From Bacteroidales bacterium (GTDB taxonomy: Bacteria; Bacteroidota; Bacteroidia; Bacteroidales; UBA3824): a stretch of DNA of 52,744 bases. The position numbers and the translations under genes were made by a program. Positions 1 to 7,870 of the stretch are shown here, piece after piece. The notes under the pieces were generated by a model. The model made no database searches. It was given only the letters and a program-made list of their open reading frames with translations, and was not told the origin of the DNA. How positions within the stretch are numbered: the first letter of the stretch is position 1; each line of letters begins with the position of its first letter. The stretch is from positions 1 to 52,744 of the forward strand of contig JAFXUC010000034.1 of the NCBI GenBank assembly GCA_017535325.1. Direction: 5' to 3'.

Positions 1-2
1 CG

Positions 3-75
3 GACTACGTAGCTCAGCTGATAGAGCACATCCCTTTTAAGGATGGGGTCCTGGGTTCGAGCCCCAGCGTGGTCA
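3..75 (+). tRNA. tRNA-Lys (anticodon TTT), copy 1
   Basis: A full cloverleaf can be drawn. The 7-bp acceptor stem pairs 3-9 with 68-74, with one T-G wobble. The anticodon stem is 29-33 with the 7-nt loop 34-40, and the anticodon TTT is at 36-38. The T arm carries TTCGAGC and the discriminator base is A75. CCA is not encoded. It differs from copies 2 and 3 by an A in the D loop (GCTGATAG instead of GCTGGTAG). It is first of three tandem tRNA-Lys genes. Confidence 0.95.
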
Positions 76-133
76 CAAAGTTTTATTTTTGTTTAAAAAT
101 TTTAGACGGTTTTTATTTTTTGTTTTTTGGGCG

Positions 134-206
134 GACTACGTAGCTCAGCTGGTAGAGCACATCCCTTTTAAGGATGGGGTCCTGGGTTCGAGCCCCAGCG
201 TGGTCA
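134..206 (+). tRNA. tRNA-Lys (anticodon TTT), copy 2
   Basis: Same cloverleaf as copy 1, with acceptor stem GACTACG/CGTGGTC and anticodon TTT in loop CTTTTAA. The D loop reads GCTGGTAG. It lies 58 bp after copy 1 and 28 bp before copy 3, so one transcript probably carries all three. Confidence 0.95.
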
Positions 207-234
207 CTGCATTAATTGTTTAAGTTTTTTTTGG

Positions 235-307
235 GACTATGTAGCTCAGCTGGTAGAGCACATCCCTTTTAAGGATGGGGTCCTGGGTTCGAGCCCCAGC
301 ATGGTCA
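235..307 (+). tRNA. tRNA-Lys (anticodon TTT), copy 3
   Basis: Same cloverleaf and anticodon as copies 1 and 2. The sixth acceptor pair is T240-A301 where the other copies have C-G, a compensatory double change that keeps the stem intact. The last gene of the tandem set; a terminator-like hairpin follows at 365-403. Confidence 0.95.
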
Positions 308-364
308 CATTTTTTTTATTTGTTATATTTACTTATATAGAAATTTATCTAATTCCCCTAATGG

Positions 365-403
365 AAAATCCGCCGATGCGAAATCGCCGGATTTTCGCTT
401 TTT
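365..403 (+). terminator. Probable terminator of the tRNA-Lys operon
   Basis: The perfect 8-bp inverted repeat AAAATCCG (365-372) / CGGATTTT (388-395) can hold an inner GCG/CGC stem, and CGCTTTTT follows. It lies 57 bp after the last tRNA. A reading frame is open through it, but a tRNA operon needs a terminator here, so the next gene is placed downstream. Confidence 0.55.
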
Positions 404-411
404 ATAAGGAT

Positions 412-633
412 ATGAAAAAGCTCAACATCAACTTCCACATATCATGGCTTGAAGTCATAAAACACATTTTGCGGATTGTTTTCGCGATAATAGCGGTTTT
501 GGCTTTCAACAAGTATTTTCCGCAGCACTTAATTCCGAAAGATTTTATTTTCAAAACGGCGGTTTATATCTGCATTTACGTTTTGGTAAGTCTGATTATA
601 GAATCCGTTTTCAAAAAGTTTGAGAAAAAGTAA
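412..633 (+). CDS. Small membrane protein of unknown function (73 aa)
   Basis: Not recognised. From ATG 412 the protein has two hydrophobic stretches: residues ~11-27 (after a Trp-Leu-Glu stretch) and ~48-63. It ends in a Lys-rich tail, consistent with two membrane helices with both ends in the cytoplasm. The frame is open upstream, so starts at 361 (90 aa) or even 301 are possible. ATG 412 is preferred because it lies after the terminator-like hairpin and follows AAGGA, although that spacing is tight. The gene is convergent with the LolC/E-like gene and the two share a terminator hairpin. Confidence 0.55.
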   Translation: MKKLNINFHISWLEVIKHILRIVFAIIAVLAFNKYFPQHLIPKDFIFKTAVYICIYVLVSLIIESVFKKFEKK

Positions 634-660
634 CCGGATATTATTTGAATCCGATTACTT
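628..660. terminator. Bidirectional terminator between convergent genes
   Basis: Arms 628-639 and 649-660 pair at 11 of 12 positions around a 9-nt loop. The hairpin overlaps the stop codons of the small membrane protein (+) and the LolC/E-like gene (-). A and T runs flank it on either side. Confidence 0.55.
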
Positions 661-1876
661 TTGCCGGCTGCATTTTGGAGACAGCGAAACTGGGAATCAC
701 AAGCATAACGCTCATTATCAGCACGGTGGCAATGTCGATGGCAAAAAAATACCACAGTTGAAAATCCGCAGGAACATAGTCAACGTAATACGAAGAGGCG
801 TCAAGCGGAATCAACTGAAAATAATGCTGTAACAAAATTATAATAAGCGCGATAACATTGCCAATCAAAATGCCTCTCAGCAAAATATAAAGGCTTTGTA
901 TTATAAAGACCTTTCTAATCAGCCAGTTGGTGGAGCCGACCGCTTTCATTAAGCCAATCATCGGAGCCTTCTCGAAAATGATAATCAGCAGAGCCGTACT
1001 CATATTAACGAAAGCCACAAAAAACATTATCGCCAAAATAACCCAGACGTTCATCTCTGTTAATGTTATCCAGTCAAAAAGTTGGCGGTTGTTGTCTTTT
1101 ACGGAGGCGACTTTCAGCATTGAGCCGTCTTCGTTTATCTTGTAACCGGCATAATCTCGTACGAGTTCGGTCATTTCGTCAAGGCGCGAAAAATCCTCTA
1201 TCATAACTTCAAAACCAGTAACCTGATTTTCAGTCCAAGAGTTAAGTTTCTGTAATTCTGTCATATCTACAAGCGCAACAAGTTTGTCGTATTCTTCCAA
1301 GCCAGTCGAATAAATGCCCGAAACTACAAATTTTCTCATTCTGAGCGGATTTTGGATAAAATATGCAATCAAATCGTCGCCGGTGTTAATTTGCAGTAAA
1401 TCAGCCATTTTTTGTGAGATGACTATTTTTTTGCCGCCGGTGGTGTCGTTGACTTCAAAAACGCCTGAAACCATGTTTTTCTCAAAGAAACTTTTGTCGT
1501 AATCCTTTGAAATGCCTTTTAACGCGACGCCGGAAATTTGTCCGCCGCTTTTAAAGACGGCAGGTTTTATAATATAAGGCTGGATTTTCGAGATTCCCGC
1601 CTCATTTTCGATTTGCGGATAAAAATCCTGGTTTAGGCTCACCGGTTTTGTTTCGAGGTTTTCTGCCGATTCGCGGTTGACGATGTTGATGCTTGCCGAA
1701 AAACCGACAGCCTTGTTGACGATTTCATTTTTGAAGCCGATTATCACTGCCATGGAAATCAGCATGACGGCAACCGACAGCGATACCGAAATGACCGCTA
1801 TTTTAACCGCCGAACTTGAAATTTTGCCCTTGGAAACGCTTATAAGGCGTTTTGCCATAAAAAATTCTAATTTCAC
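641..1876 (-). CDS. LolC/LolE-like lipoprotein-release ABC permease (FtsX family)
   Basis: 411 aa, the usual size for LolC/E-type permeases. There is one N-terminal membrane helix (~24-47), a large periplasmic domain (~50-270) and three C-terminal helices (~276-301, 322-348, 374-398), which is the MacB_PCD plus FtsX layout. The family sits in the inner membrane with the LolD ATPase and moves lipoproteins onto LolA for the outer membrane. No LolD gene is adjacent, so this may be the stand-alone permease common in Bacteroidota. ATG 1876 lies 29 bp from a promoter. A second Met at residue 7 is a possible start. Whether it is the LolC or LolE type cannot be told. Confidence 0.85.
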   Translation of the reverse strand: MKLEFFMAKRLISVSKGKISSSAVKIAVISVSLSVAVMLISMAVIIGFKNEIVNKAVGFSASINIVNRESAENLETKPVSLNQDFYPQIENEAGISKIQPYIIKPAVFKSGGQISGVALKGISKDYDKSFFEKNMVSGVFEVNDTTGGKKIVISQKMADLLQINTGDDLIAYFIQNPLRMRKFVVSGIYSTGLEEYDKLVALVDMTELQKLNSWTENQVTGFEVMIEDFSRLDEMTELVRDYAGYKINEDGSMLKVASVKDNNRQLFDWITLTEMNVWVILAIMFFVAFVNMSTALLIIIFEKAPMIGLMKAVGSTNWLIRKVFIIQSLYILLRGILIGNVIALIIILLQHYFQLIPLDASSYYVDYVPADFQLWYFFAIDIATVLIMSVMLVIPSFAVSKMQPAKVIGFK

Positions 1877-1904
1877 TTTCTTTAAAAATCTGTTTTTTGC
1901 GCTG

Positions 1905-1939
1905 CAAAGTTAAAAAAAACATAAACTTAAACCTACAAA
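1905..1939 (-). promoter_or_regulatory. Bacteroidota-type promoter for the LolC/E-like gene
   Basis: On the minus strand TAACTTTG (1912-1905) fits the -7 consensus TAnnTTTG. A TTTG lies 23 bp upstream (1939-1936), slightly farther than the usual 19-21 bp. Confidence 0.55.
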
Positions 1940-1957
1940 AACGACAAATTAAAATTG

Positions 1958-1965
1958 TAATTTTG
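1958..1965 (+). promoter_or_regulatory. Bacteroidota-type -7 element of fabI
   Basis: TAATTTTG matches TAnnTTTG, 25 bp before the fabI start codon. No clear TTTG -33 box is seen at the expected distance, so the call rests on the -7 element and position. Confidence 0.5.
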
Positions 1966-1990
1966 CGCCGAATTAATTTTTTAACAAATC

Positions 1991-2827
1991 ATGTATAATC
2001 TTTTAAAAGGAAAAAAAGGCATAATTTTCGGCGCATTGGATTCCAAATCAATCGCTTGGCACATAGCAGAGCGTTGTTATGAGGAGGGTGCTGAATTTAT
2101 TCTCTCGAACACACCCGCCGCTTTGAGATTCGGCTCTCTTAAAGAGTTGGCGGACAAAACAAATTCGGAAATTGTGGCAGCCGATGCTACGAGTATGGAG
2201 GATTTGAACGCAGTTTTCAGCCGTGCAATGGAAAAATTCGGAGGACAGATAGACTTTGTTCTTCACGCCATCGGAATGTCGCTGAACGTCAGAAAGAACC
2301 GCAGTTATGATGACGTTGACTACAATTATTACACAAAAACGATGGATATTTCGGCGTTTTCGTTTCACAAGATACTTCAAACCGCATATAAGTTGGATGC
2401 GATAAAAGAATGGGGTTCGGTAGTTGCTTTGAGTTATGTAGCCGGACAGAGGACTTTCTACCGTTACAACGACATGGCAGATGCGAAGGCTTTGTTGGAA
2501 TCGATTGCGAGAAGTTTCGGCTACATTTACGGCCGCGACAGAAAGGTCCGCGTTAACACGATTTCGCAGTCGCCGACCCTTACGACGGCAGGTTCAGGCG
2601 TTAAAGGCATTGACAATCTTATGGATTATTCAGACAGAATGTCGCCGCTCGGAAACGCAACAGCAGAAGACTGTGCAAACTATTGCGTTACTTTATTTTC
2701 GGATTTGACAAAGAAAATCACGATGCAGAACCTTTATAACGACGGAGGTTTTTCTTCGATGGGTATGTCGCAAAAAGCAATGCACGTATACAATGCAAGT
2801 TTGGAATTAGAAAAAATAGTAGACTAA
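1991..2827 (+). CDS. fabI: Enoyl-[acyl-carrier-protein] reductase FabI
   Basis: 278 aa, slightly longer than E. coli FabI (262 aa). FabI performs the last step of the fatty-acid elongation cycle, NAD(P)H-dependent reduction of trans-2-enoyl-ACP in the cytoplasm. The N-terminal dinucleotide fold carries the FabI-type pattern with Asp-Ser-Lys-Ser-Ile-Ala after the first strand. The catalytic pair is Tyr149 and Tyr159, ten residues apart as in E. coli Tyr146/Tyr156. Lys166 completes the Tyr-x6-Lys motif typical of FabI. A single-gene transcription unit is likely: it has its own promoter upstream and a strong hairpin 20 bp after the stop. Confidence 0.95.
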   Translation: MYNLLKGKKGIIFGALDSKSIAWHIAERCYEEGAEFILSNTPAALRFGSLKELADKTNSEIVAADATSMEDLNAVFSRAMEKFGGQIDFVLHAIGMSLNVRKNRSYDDVDYNYYTKTMDISAFSFHKILQTAYKLDAIKEWGSVVALSYVAGQRTFYRYNDMADAKALLESIARSFGYIYGRDRKVRVNTISQSPTLTTAGSGVKGIDNLMDYSDRMSPLGNATAEDCANYCVTLFSDLTKKITMQNLYNDGGFSSMGMSQKAMHVYNASLELEKIVD

Positions 2828-2847
2828 ATTTTTGTTTGTCTAAAAAA

Positions 2848-2894
2848 AAAATCCCGAATCGGAACGAAAAAAAATCGTCGCAATTCGGGATTTT
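2848..2894. terminator. Bidirectional terminator at the left border of the polysaccharide region
   Basis: The 12-bp perfect stem AAAATCCCGAAT (2848-2859) / ATTCGGGATTTT (2883-2894) has A and T runs on both sides. It separates fabI (+) from the end of the minus-strand polysaccharide arm. The stem core matches the terminator at the other border (45879-45921). Confidence 0.85.
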
Positions 2895-2915
2895 ATTTGT
2901 TTATTTAGCAAAATG

Positions 2916-4023
2916 CTATAATATTTCATCTATAATTTTATCATATTGTTCTAAAACATACTTTACATCAAATTGCTTAATGGCTTTTTGATGACTTGCT
3001 TGTTTCATTTTTTCTTTTTCATTGTCAGAAAGTTCAATGTATTTTATCATAGCATTTGCCAATGCAGAAGCATTTTTTACTGGAACTAAAAAACCGTTAA
3101 CTCCTTCATCAACAGTTTCTTTGCACCCAGGAATATCCGTTGTAATTATTGGCTTGCCCATCGCACATGCTTCCATCAAGGCGCGGTTTAGACCTTCACG
3201 GTAGGAACTGACAATGACTACCACAACATTTTCACGCCGTAAATATGATGGAACGTCATTTGTAACACCTAAATATGTGATTTTGCCGTCTGCAATATCT
3301 TTTTCTAAAACACTTTTTGGGACACCCATCGGTGATGAAAAATCTGTTGCACCCAAAAGTTCAATACCTACATTCGGATATTTTTGTTTGACAATCGCCG
3401 CTGCATCAACGTACTCTTGATAGCCTTTATCGTAAAGAACTCGTGCAACCATTAAAAAAATATCGTCAGTTTCCATAACAAAATTGTTGTAAATTAACGC
3501 CTTCGCCACCTTTGAAAAGAATTAATTGCTCTTTCTGCACAAATTTGTTTGCAAGAAGTAAATCATAATTGTAAGTATTCAAAACGATAACTCTATCCGA
3601 CATACGTAATGCTGTTTTGTATAATGTTCGAGCAATTATATTTTTGATTCCATTGCCCGTAAAAACATAACCCAATCCGGCAACCATATCAATTACTTTA
3701 ATTTTCAAGAGTTTTGCGGCAAATGTTCCGTAAATATTAGGCTTTATCGTATAATTGAAAACTATATCCGGCTTTTCCGTTTTGAAAATTCGTTTTAATT
3801 GTCTGAAATATGAAAAATCTTTCAACGGATTATTTCCCGTTGGAATCATGAAAACTTCATAAACTTTGCATTGTTCAGGAATTTTTTTAAGCAATTCCGG
3901 CTCTGACGTGCTTTTAGGATAAACCAAAACCACATTATAGTTTTTGTTAAGGAAATGGTTGATAACGTCAAGACGGAAATTTAACAGGGCTCGAAGTCCG
4001 TTATCTGAAAGAAGAAGAGTCAT
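2916..4023 (-). pseudogene. Frameshifted GT4 glycosyltransferase (PglA/RfaB-like)
   Basis: Two overlapping frames together make one ~370-aa GT-B glycosyltransferase. The N-terminal half (4023-3466, 185 aa) ends near a GGEGVNLQQF stretch, which in family members opens the second Rossmann domain. The C-terminal half (3509-2916) carries FLMVARVLYDKG, EGLNRALMEACAMGKPI and the GFLVP motif. The frames switch between about 3466 and 3509, as expected from one extra base or two lost. The family adds sugars to undecaprenyl-diphosphate-linked glycans. As the last gene of the arm it may be decaying, or the shift may be a sequence error. It lies just after a terminator that ends the TA pair upstream. Confidence 0.8.
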
Positions 4024-4032
4024 AATTTAAAA

Positions 4033-4068
4033 CAAAAAGAAATAAAGGCGATAGTTTTTTCTGTCGCC
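4033..4068 (-). terminator. Terminator after the Panacea TA pair
   Basis: Read on the minus strand, the stem GGCGACAG/CTATCGCC (one mismatch, 6-nt A loop) is followed by TTTATTTCTTTTTG. It falls between the TA pair and the glycosyltransferase pseudogene. Confidence 0.6.
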
Positions 4069-4090
4069 GAAAAAGAGAAAAGTTATATTT

Positions 4091-4519
4091 TTAGAATAAA
4101 TCTTTAATTTTGCGTTCCACGTCAGGACTTAATTTTACACCTTTCGCAATAAGTTGAAGACCTTGTTCATCTATTACGCCATCTAAACGGTGAATTTTCC
4201 CTTCTTGAATTAATTTTCCAAACTCTGTTTCATCAATTTCCGTAACGTGGTTGCAATTGATATATGTTTGGTCTTTCGTAAATTTATTAGTATTATTTTT
4301 TGTAAAAATGGGAAAAGTATTTATGTCAATTCCGCGTAATTTCGCCAATCGAAACGCAGTGTCTGTTTTTGATGAACAAGTTGAAAATAATAGTATTTTG
4401 TTGTTTCTTTTTATGCAAATATGTATATGTTCCCTTACTCCAATAGGACAATCAACGGAGAAAAAATATTCTTCACCTTCCCTAACGGATGCGCCTATTA
4501 AAGAATTTGGAAATTCCAT
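4091..4519 (-). CDS. Candidate toxin partner of the Panacea antitoxin (142 aa)
   Basis: Family not recognised with confidence. The protein is short and soluble, with alternating hydrophobic strands (residues ~16-50), a Cys-Ser-Ser-Lys-Thr-Asp patch (~48-53), an Asn-Thr-Phe-Pro (~67-70) and a YINCNHV strand (~86-92). It ends in a basic/hydrophobic helix. The small beta-rich pattern is vaguely PemK/MazF-like, but no catalytic residues can be assigned. The start codon lies 2 nt after the Panacea gene's stop, the tight antitoxin-then-toxin order of PanAT modules, and a terminator follows. The toxin role is inferred from position only. Confidence 0.55.
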   Translation of the reverse strand: MEFPNSLIGASVREGEEYFFSVDCPIGVREHIHICIKRNNKILLFSTCSSKTDTAFRLAKLRGIDINTFPIFTKNNTNKFTKDQTYINCNHVTEIDETEFGKLIQEGKIHRLDGVIDEQGLQLIAKGVKLSPDVERKIKDLF

Positions 4520-4521
4520 TA

Positions 4522-5097
4522 TTATCGATTGTATTGATGATATAATTCACAAGTGAGTTCTAACAATTCTTCATTATCGGCAAACAATTCTTTACCGTCT
4601 TCAGGCGATGCTTCAAAAAAATGATTGAGGTCTATTTTATAAGAATTCTTAGTATTTTTATCTTTCAACAAATCTTGATAAAACGTCCATTCTGGAAATT
4701 TATGGAATAAATTTGACAATTCCAAAGCACTATAATTGCCGTATAAATTCAATACTTTGTCAAGTGCATTTTGGTCTGACTCTGAAAACACATTTAAATC
4801 AGGGTCGCAAACTGATTTAAACTGATGGTTTTCAATGCTTTTAATATACTTATCCTTGTAACCATCAGGATTTTTCAATTTAGTTTTAGCATTTTCCAAG
4901 ATACATTTTGCGTCAGAGGGCACGATTCCGAAAGGCATAGCATAATATGAATCACCAGTTATCGTGCGTCCTGTTTGTCTTAAATGATAACGGTCTGCAA
5001 GCCATAAAAGTTTATACGCTTTCATATTATCTAACTGCCTGTCAGGTTGATGACACGCCAAATAATTTAACGCTTGTATAATTTTTGTTGTATCCAT
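4522..5097 (-). CDS. Panacea-domain (DUF4065, SocA-like) antitoxin
   Basis: 191 aa. The N-terminal ~75 residues carry the Panacea signature: a KAYKLLWLADRYHLR helix (~26-40) followed by TGDSYYAMPFGIVPS (~47-61). The rest is helical and acidic. Panacea proteins act as antitoxins that neutralise many unrelated toxins (PanAT systems). A canonical promoter (5126-5156) lies 29 bp upstream and the putative toxin begins 2 nt downstream. The pair sits as a self-contained cassette between two polysaccharide genes and is probably acquired cargo. Domain call secure, biological partner inferred. Confidence 0.8.
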   Translation of the reverse strand: MDTTKIIQALNYLACHQPDRQLDNMKAYKLLWLADRYHLRQTGRTITGDSYYAMPFGIVPSDAKCILENAKTKLKNPDGYKDKYIKSIENHQFKSVCDPDLNVFSESDQNALDKVLNLYGNYSALELSNLFHKFPEWTFYQDLLKDKNTKNSYKIDLNHFFEASPEDGKELFADNEELLELTCELYHQYNR

Positions 5098-5125
5098 AAT
5101 GCTATATTTTTTTTAGTTCACTCCG

Positions 5126-5156
5126 CAAATTTATCACAAAAAATTAATAACACAAA
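5126..5156 (-). promoter_or_regulatory. Promoter of the Panacea TA pair
   Basis: Minus strand TAAATTTG (5133-5126) with TTTG (5156-5153) 19 bp upstream, a full Bacteroidota -33/-7 match, ending 28 bp before the antitoxin ATG. Confidence 0.7.
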
Positions 5157-5163
5157 AAGAATT

Positions 5164-5322
5164 TTATGTAAATATCTGTATAAAATTTCTCCAAATCAAT
5201 TGCAATTTGTTTGATGTCATATCCATCTGTTTTTTTGACAAATTGCCATTTTCGTCTATCATCAGCGGCGAAAATACCGCCCGCGCAACATTTTCATTGT
5301 TATCAAGCGGCTTATCTGTCAT
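5164..5322 (-). CDS. Small hypothetical protein (52 aa), possibly frameshifted
   Basis: ATG 5322 overlaps the last codons of the 160-aa gene upstream (..aATGACAGATAA..), suggesting translational coupling. The first 30 residues (VARAVFSPLMIDENGN, polar start) look like a real protein. After a run of seven A's (about 5234-5240) the current frame becomes less convincing. The +1 frame continues with an acidic/aromatic stretch, so a one-base change in the A run may have broken the gene. No family recognised. Confidence 0.4.
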   Translation of the reverse strand: MTDKPLDNNENVARAVFSPLMIDENGNLSKKQMDMTSNKLQLIWRNFIQIFT

Positions 5323-5794
5323 TTTTCAAGAAGGAATTTATTGTTTTCAAAGTTTCTAAAAACGACCTGAGTGTATACGGCTGCCTTTCGGCTTCCATAT
5401 ATCGGTTTTGAGATTCCGCATAGTAAGAAAATTCTTTGGAAGCGATACTTATTGAGGCATTTTTCTGTTCCAAAAGCAATGTTCCGTTTGTATTAGGGAA
5501 CAGCGACCAATCGGCAACGTCAGAAAAATCGCAAACATTCAAGAACTGCACAAAATTTTCTACGGTTTTTTCTTTGATCGGTAATCCGTCATAACCGTCC
5601 CAACCTTGCTTCAAGTCTGAAATCTGTTTCAGACGATCTTTCATCTTTTGATGATGAGTTTCATATATTTCCTGACCTAACTGCTTGTAAACAAATTTCT
5701 TAGTTTCATAACTAATCGGAATGGAATGTAAATAACTCATCACGGCATCAAATGATGCAGCAGTCATATTACCTATTGTAGTATAATTTTCCAT
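5312..5794 (-). CDS. Hypothetical protein with a GWDGY motif (160 aa)
   Basis: No function recognised. Residues ~55-75 hold LKQGWDGYDGLPIK. Short proteins with this 'L..GWDGY.a.Pi' pattern are common beside TA and mobile genes in Bacteroidota, but I know of no assigned role. The rest alternates helix and beta with a Glu/Lys-rich N-terminal half. A complete promoter at 5819-5850 lies 24 bp upstream, and a small ORF overlaps the 3' end. Together with the Panacea TA pair it makes up accessory cargo at the end of the polysaccharide arm. Confidence 0.6.
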   Translation of the reverse strand: MENYTTIGNMTAASFDAVMSYLHSIPISYETKKFVYKQLGQEIYETHHQKMKDRLKQISDLKQGWDGYDGLPIKEKTVENFVQFLNVCDFSDVADWSLFPNTNGTLLLEQKNASISIASKEFSYYAESQNRYMEAERQPYTLRSFLETLKTINSFLKNDR

Positions 5795-5818
5795 TTCAAT
5801 TAGTTTTTAATGTTGCGA

Positions 5819-5850
5819 CAAAAATAAAAAAATTATAATAAAAACACAAA
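5819..5850 (-). promoter_or_regulatory. Promoter of the GWDGY hypothetical gene
   Basis: Minus strand TATTTTTG (5826-5819) with TTTG (5850-5847) 20 bp upstream, a full Bacteroidota promoter match. Confidence 0.65.
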
Positions 5851-5875
5851 ATTATTTTCATTACAAAACATTTTT

Positions 5876-6889
5876 TTATTTCAATCCTATTTTTACCGCA
5901 ATATCAAATAATTTTTTCTTCAATGCTATTAATTTTTCTGTTGAATTGTAATTAAGAAAACGGTAAAATTTGCTTTCTTGTAAAGAGACTTCTTTATTGT
6001 CTGATAATTTTATAATTAGATCTTCATTTATTTCAGAATCAATATCAATATGTAAGTTATGCGGTGATATGATTATTCTGTCACAATTATCATTAATATC
6101 TCCGAGAATATTCATTTTCCGTTTCAGAAAATGAATATCCATAAACTCGTCTTTATTAACTGTTTCGTTGTTAATATAATATCTGAATAAACTTCCGTTT
6201 TCCCATACAAATATTTGATTTTCATAATTTTGTACCGTTCTAAAAGTTTTATATTTACGCCTTGTTAAGGATACTTCTCGCAATTTTATGCCTGGTAAAA
6301 ACGGATCTGTGTCCGCTTCCAAATTGTCATTGTCATAATATCTGAATCCGGCTTTTAGCAATTCTCTTTGTCTCGAATTCATTTCGTCAAAACAATAACT
6401 TTCATTATGCGTAAAAATTTCTTTATAGCTAAATTGTAATTTCGGATTCTTAAAAGCCTGATTCATTTTTTCGATGTTGCGGTACAATCGGAAATGACCG
6501 GTTCTGAATAGAAAATCATGATTTTCAAGAACATCATCGGTTAAATATTTACTCATATTTCCCCATAGGACATCTAAATCACAATGTCCCCAAAAGTCAT
6601 AACCGTTCAAATATTCAGAGAAAATATAACCGAAAGCAGGTCGGAAATCGCAAAGTTTGTACGGACGTTCAAGGCTGATTTGAAAATCAAACTTCTTTTG
6701 GACAAAGTTTTGCATCTCGTTAAAATACATATAATGAACCTGAGTATTTTCCGTCCAATTATAATTTGTGCGGTCATCGGTGAAAAAAATCCAAGTTATT
6801 TCCGGATTTTTGGCTATTGTATGCAAATGCAGGGGAAAATAATCAGGGAATTTTCCGAAATATGGCTGAATAAGGGCTATCTTATGCAT
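5876..6889 (-). CDS. DUF6625-family glycosyltransferase-like protein
   Basis: 337 aa, cytoplasmic. It starts with a Rossmann-like strand (KIALIQPYFGKFP) and carries the family core SLERPYKLCDFRPAFGYIF followed by GYDFWGHCDLDVLWG (~95-110). CDLD is a DxD-like metal/nucleotide-sugar site. A second gene of the same family lies at 9138-10106, with the same order of motifs. Members sit in capsule or LPS loci and are presumed to transfer a sugar; donor and linkage are unknown. It is 9 bp downstream of the acyltransferase gene in the same operon. Confidence 0.75.
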   Translation of the reverse strand: MHKIALIQPYFGKFPDYFPLHLHTIAKNPEITWIFFTDDRTNYNWTENTQVHYMYFNEMQNFVQKKFDFQISLERPYKLCDFRPAFGYIFSEYLNGYDFWGHCDLDVLWGNMSKYLTDDVLENHDFLFRTGHFRLYRNIEKMNQAFKNPKLQFSYKEIFTHNESYCFDEMNSRQRELLKAGFRYYDNDNLEADTDPFLPGIKLREVSLTRRKYKTFRTVQNYENQIFVWENGSLFRYYINNETVNKDEFMDIHFLKRKMNILGDINDNCDRIIISPHNLHIDIDSEINEDLIIKLSDNKEVSLQESKFYRFLNYNSTEKLIALKKKLFDIAVKIGLK

Positions 6890-6898
6890 GATAACAGA

Positions 6899-7870
6899 TT
6901 AAAATTTTCCTAAGAGTATATTATACGGTTCTTTTTTAAGAAATATACTTATACAATGACAGACGGCTAATATTATTAGCAAAGAACCTGTTTGTATGAA
7001 AACGTTTGCTGTAAACAAATCAATACCGAACTTTTCCAGCGGTAATTTAATAATTTGAATTATAAGTTGATGAGTCAGTAGATAAACGATAGAATTCATA
7101 CCGATTTGCATAAAAAAAATACTGAATTTGGTATTTTTAAATTCCGTTTTCTGATAAATCCATTGAAAAAATTGCAAGAAAATTAGAATTGCAAAAACAG
7201 AATTAACCCAAAACAGAAGATAGTTCCCAAAAGCACAGTTTTTCATATTTATTGTTGGAGAAAAGTATATTGAAACAGCGTTCAATACCATCAAACAAAT
7301 TATTAAAAATATATTCATACTTTTATTCAACAACTTTATGTGCACATAAGTATTGTAAAAATAACCGAGAATCCAAAAACCTAATGCCGCTAATGCCGTA
7401 TCTCCTGAAAAAGGCAAATTTACGAAGTGAAACATACCGACACCTACTATCAGAACCGTCAGTAATATGCAAATAAATAGATTTTGAATCTTTAAAATAA
7501 CAAATCCAAGAATCTCAACGATGAATAATGCAGTTAAAAACCAAAATGCACCGCCTATCGGAACAAGTATTGTATTATTCCAAACTATTCCCAACCAATT
7601 TTGCTTGCCGAAAAACAATGCGATTATTTCATAAATTACTGCCCATAAAAAGTATGGAAATACAAGACTTTTTATTTTTTTCTTCAAAAATTCTATGAAA
7701 TTGTATTTATCTCTTTTATAGAAAAGCCCTGATACGAAAAAAAAAAGCGGTACGTGGAATGCGAAAATGTAATGTTCAAAATTTTCTCCGAAATGGATAT
7801 GCCCCATTATTATCAAAATCATTCCGAAAGAACGCAACCAATCAATATAAACTAATCTTTTGTTTTCCAT
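6899..7870 (-). CDS. Acyltransferase 3 family O-acetyltransferase
   Basis: 323 aa from ATG 7870. The protein opens with VYIDWLRSFGMILIIMGHIH, the family's R/K...RG-like helix and catalytic-type His, and FHVPLFFFVSGLFY follows. About ten membrane helices fill the rest. Such proteins use acyl-CoA to acetylate sugars at the inner membrane. The frame is open upstream to 7996, but that part lies inside the polymerase gene, and the family's conserved start matches ATG 7870, which overlaps the polymerase by 29 bp. It likely acetylates the repeat unit made by this arm. Confidence 0.85.
   Translation of the reverse strand: MENKRLVYIDWLRSFGMILIIMGHIHFGENFEHYIFAFHVPLFFFVSGLFYKRDKYNFIEFLKKKIKSLVFPYFLWAVIYEIIALFFGKQNWLGIVWNNTILVPIGGAFWFLTALFIVEILGFVILKIQNLFICILLTVLIVGVGMFHFVNLPFSGDTALAALGFWILGYFYNTYVHIKLLNKSMNIFLIICLMVLNAVSIYFSPTINMKNCAFGNYLLFWVNSVFAILIFLQFFQWIYQKTEFKNTKFSIFFMQIGMNSIVYLLTHQLIIQIIKLPLEKFGIDLFTANVFIQTGSLLIILAVCHCISIFLKKEPYNILLGKF

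Noticed and set aside
301..411. An upstream start (301 or 361) for the small membrane protein
   Set aside because: The 301 start lies inside the third tRNA, and both would place the tRNA terminator-like hairpin inside the coding sequence. Not fully excluded for 361.
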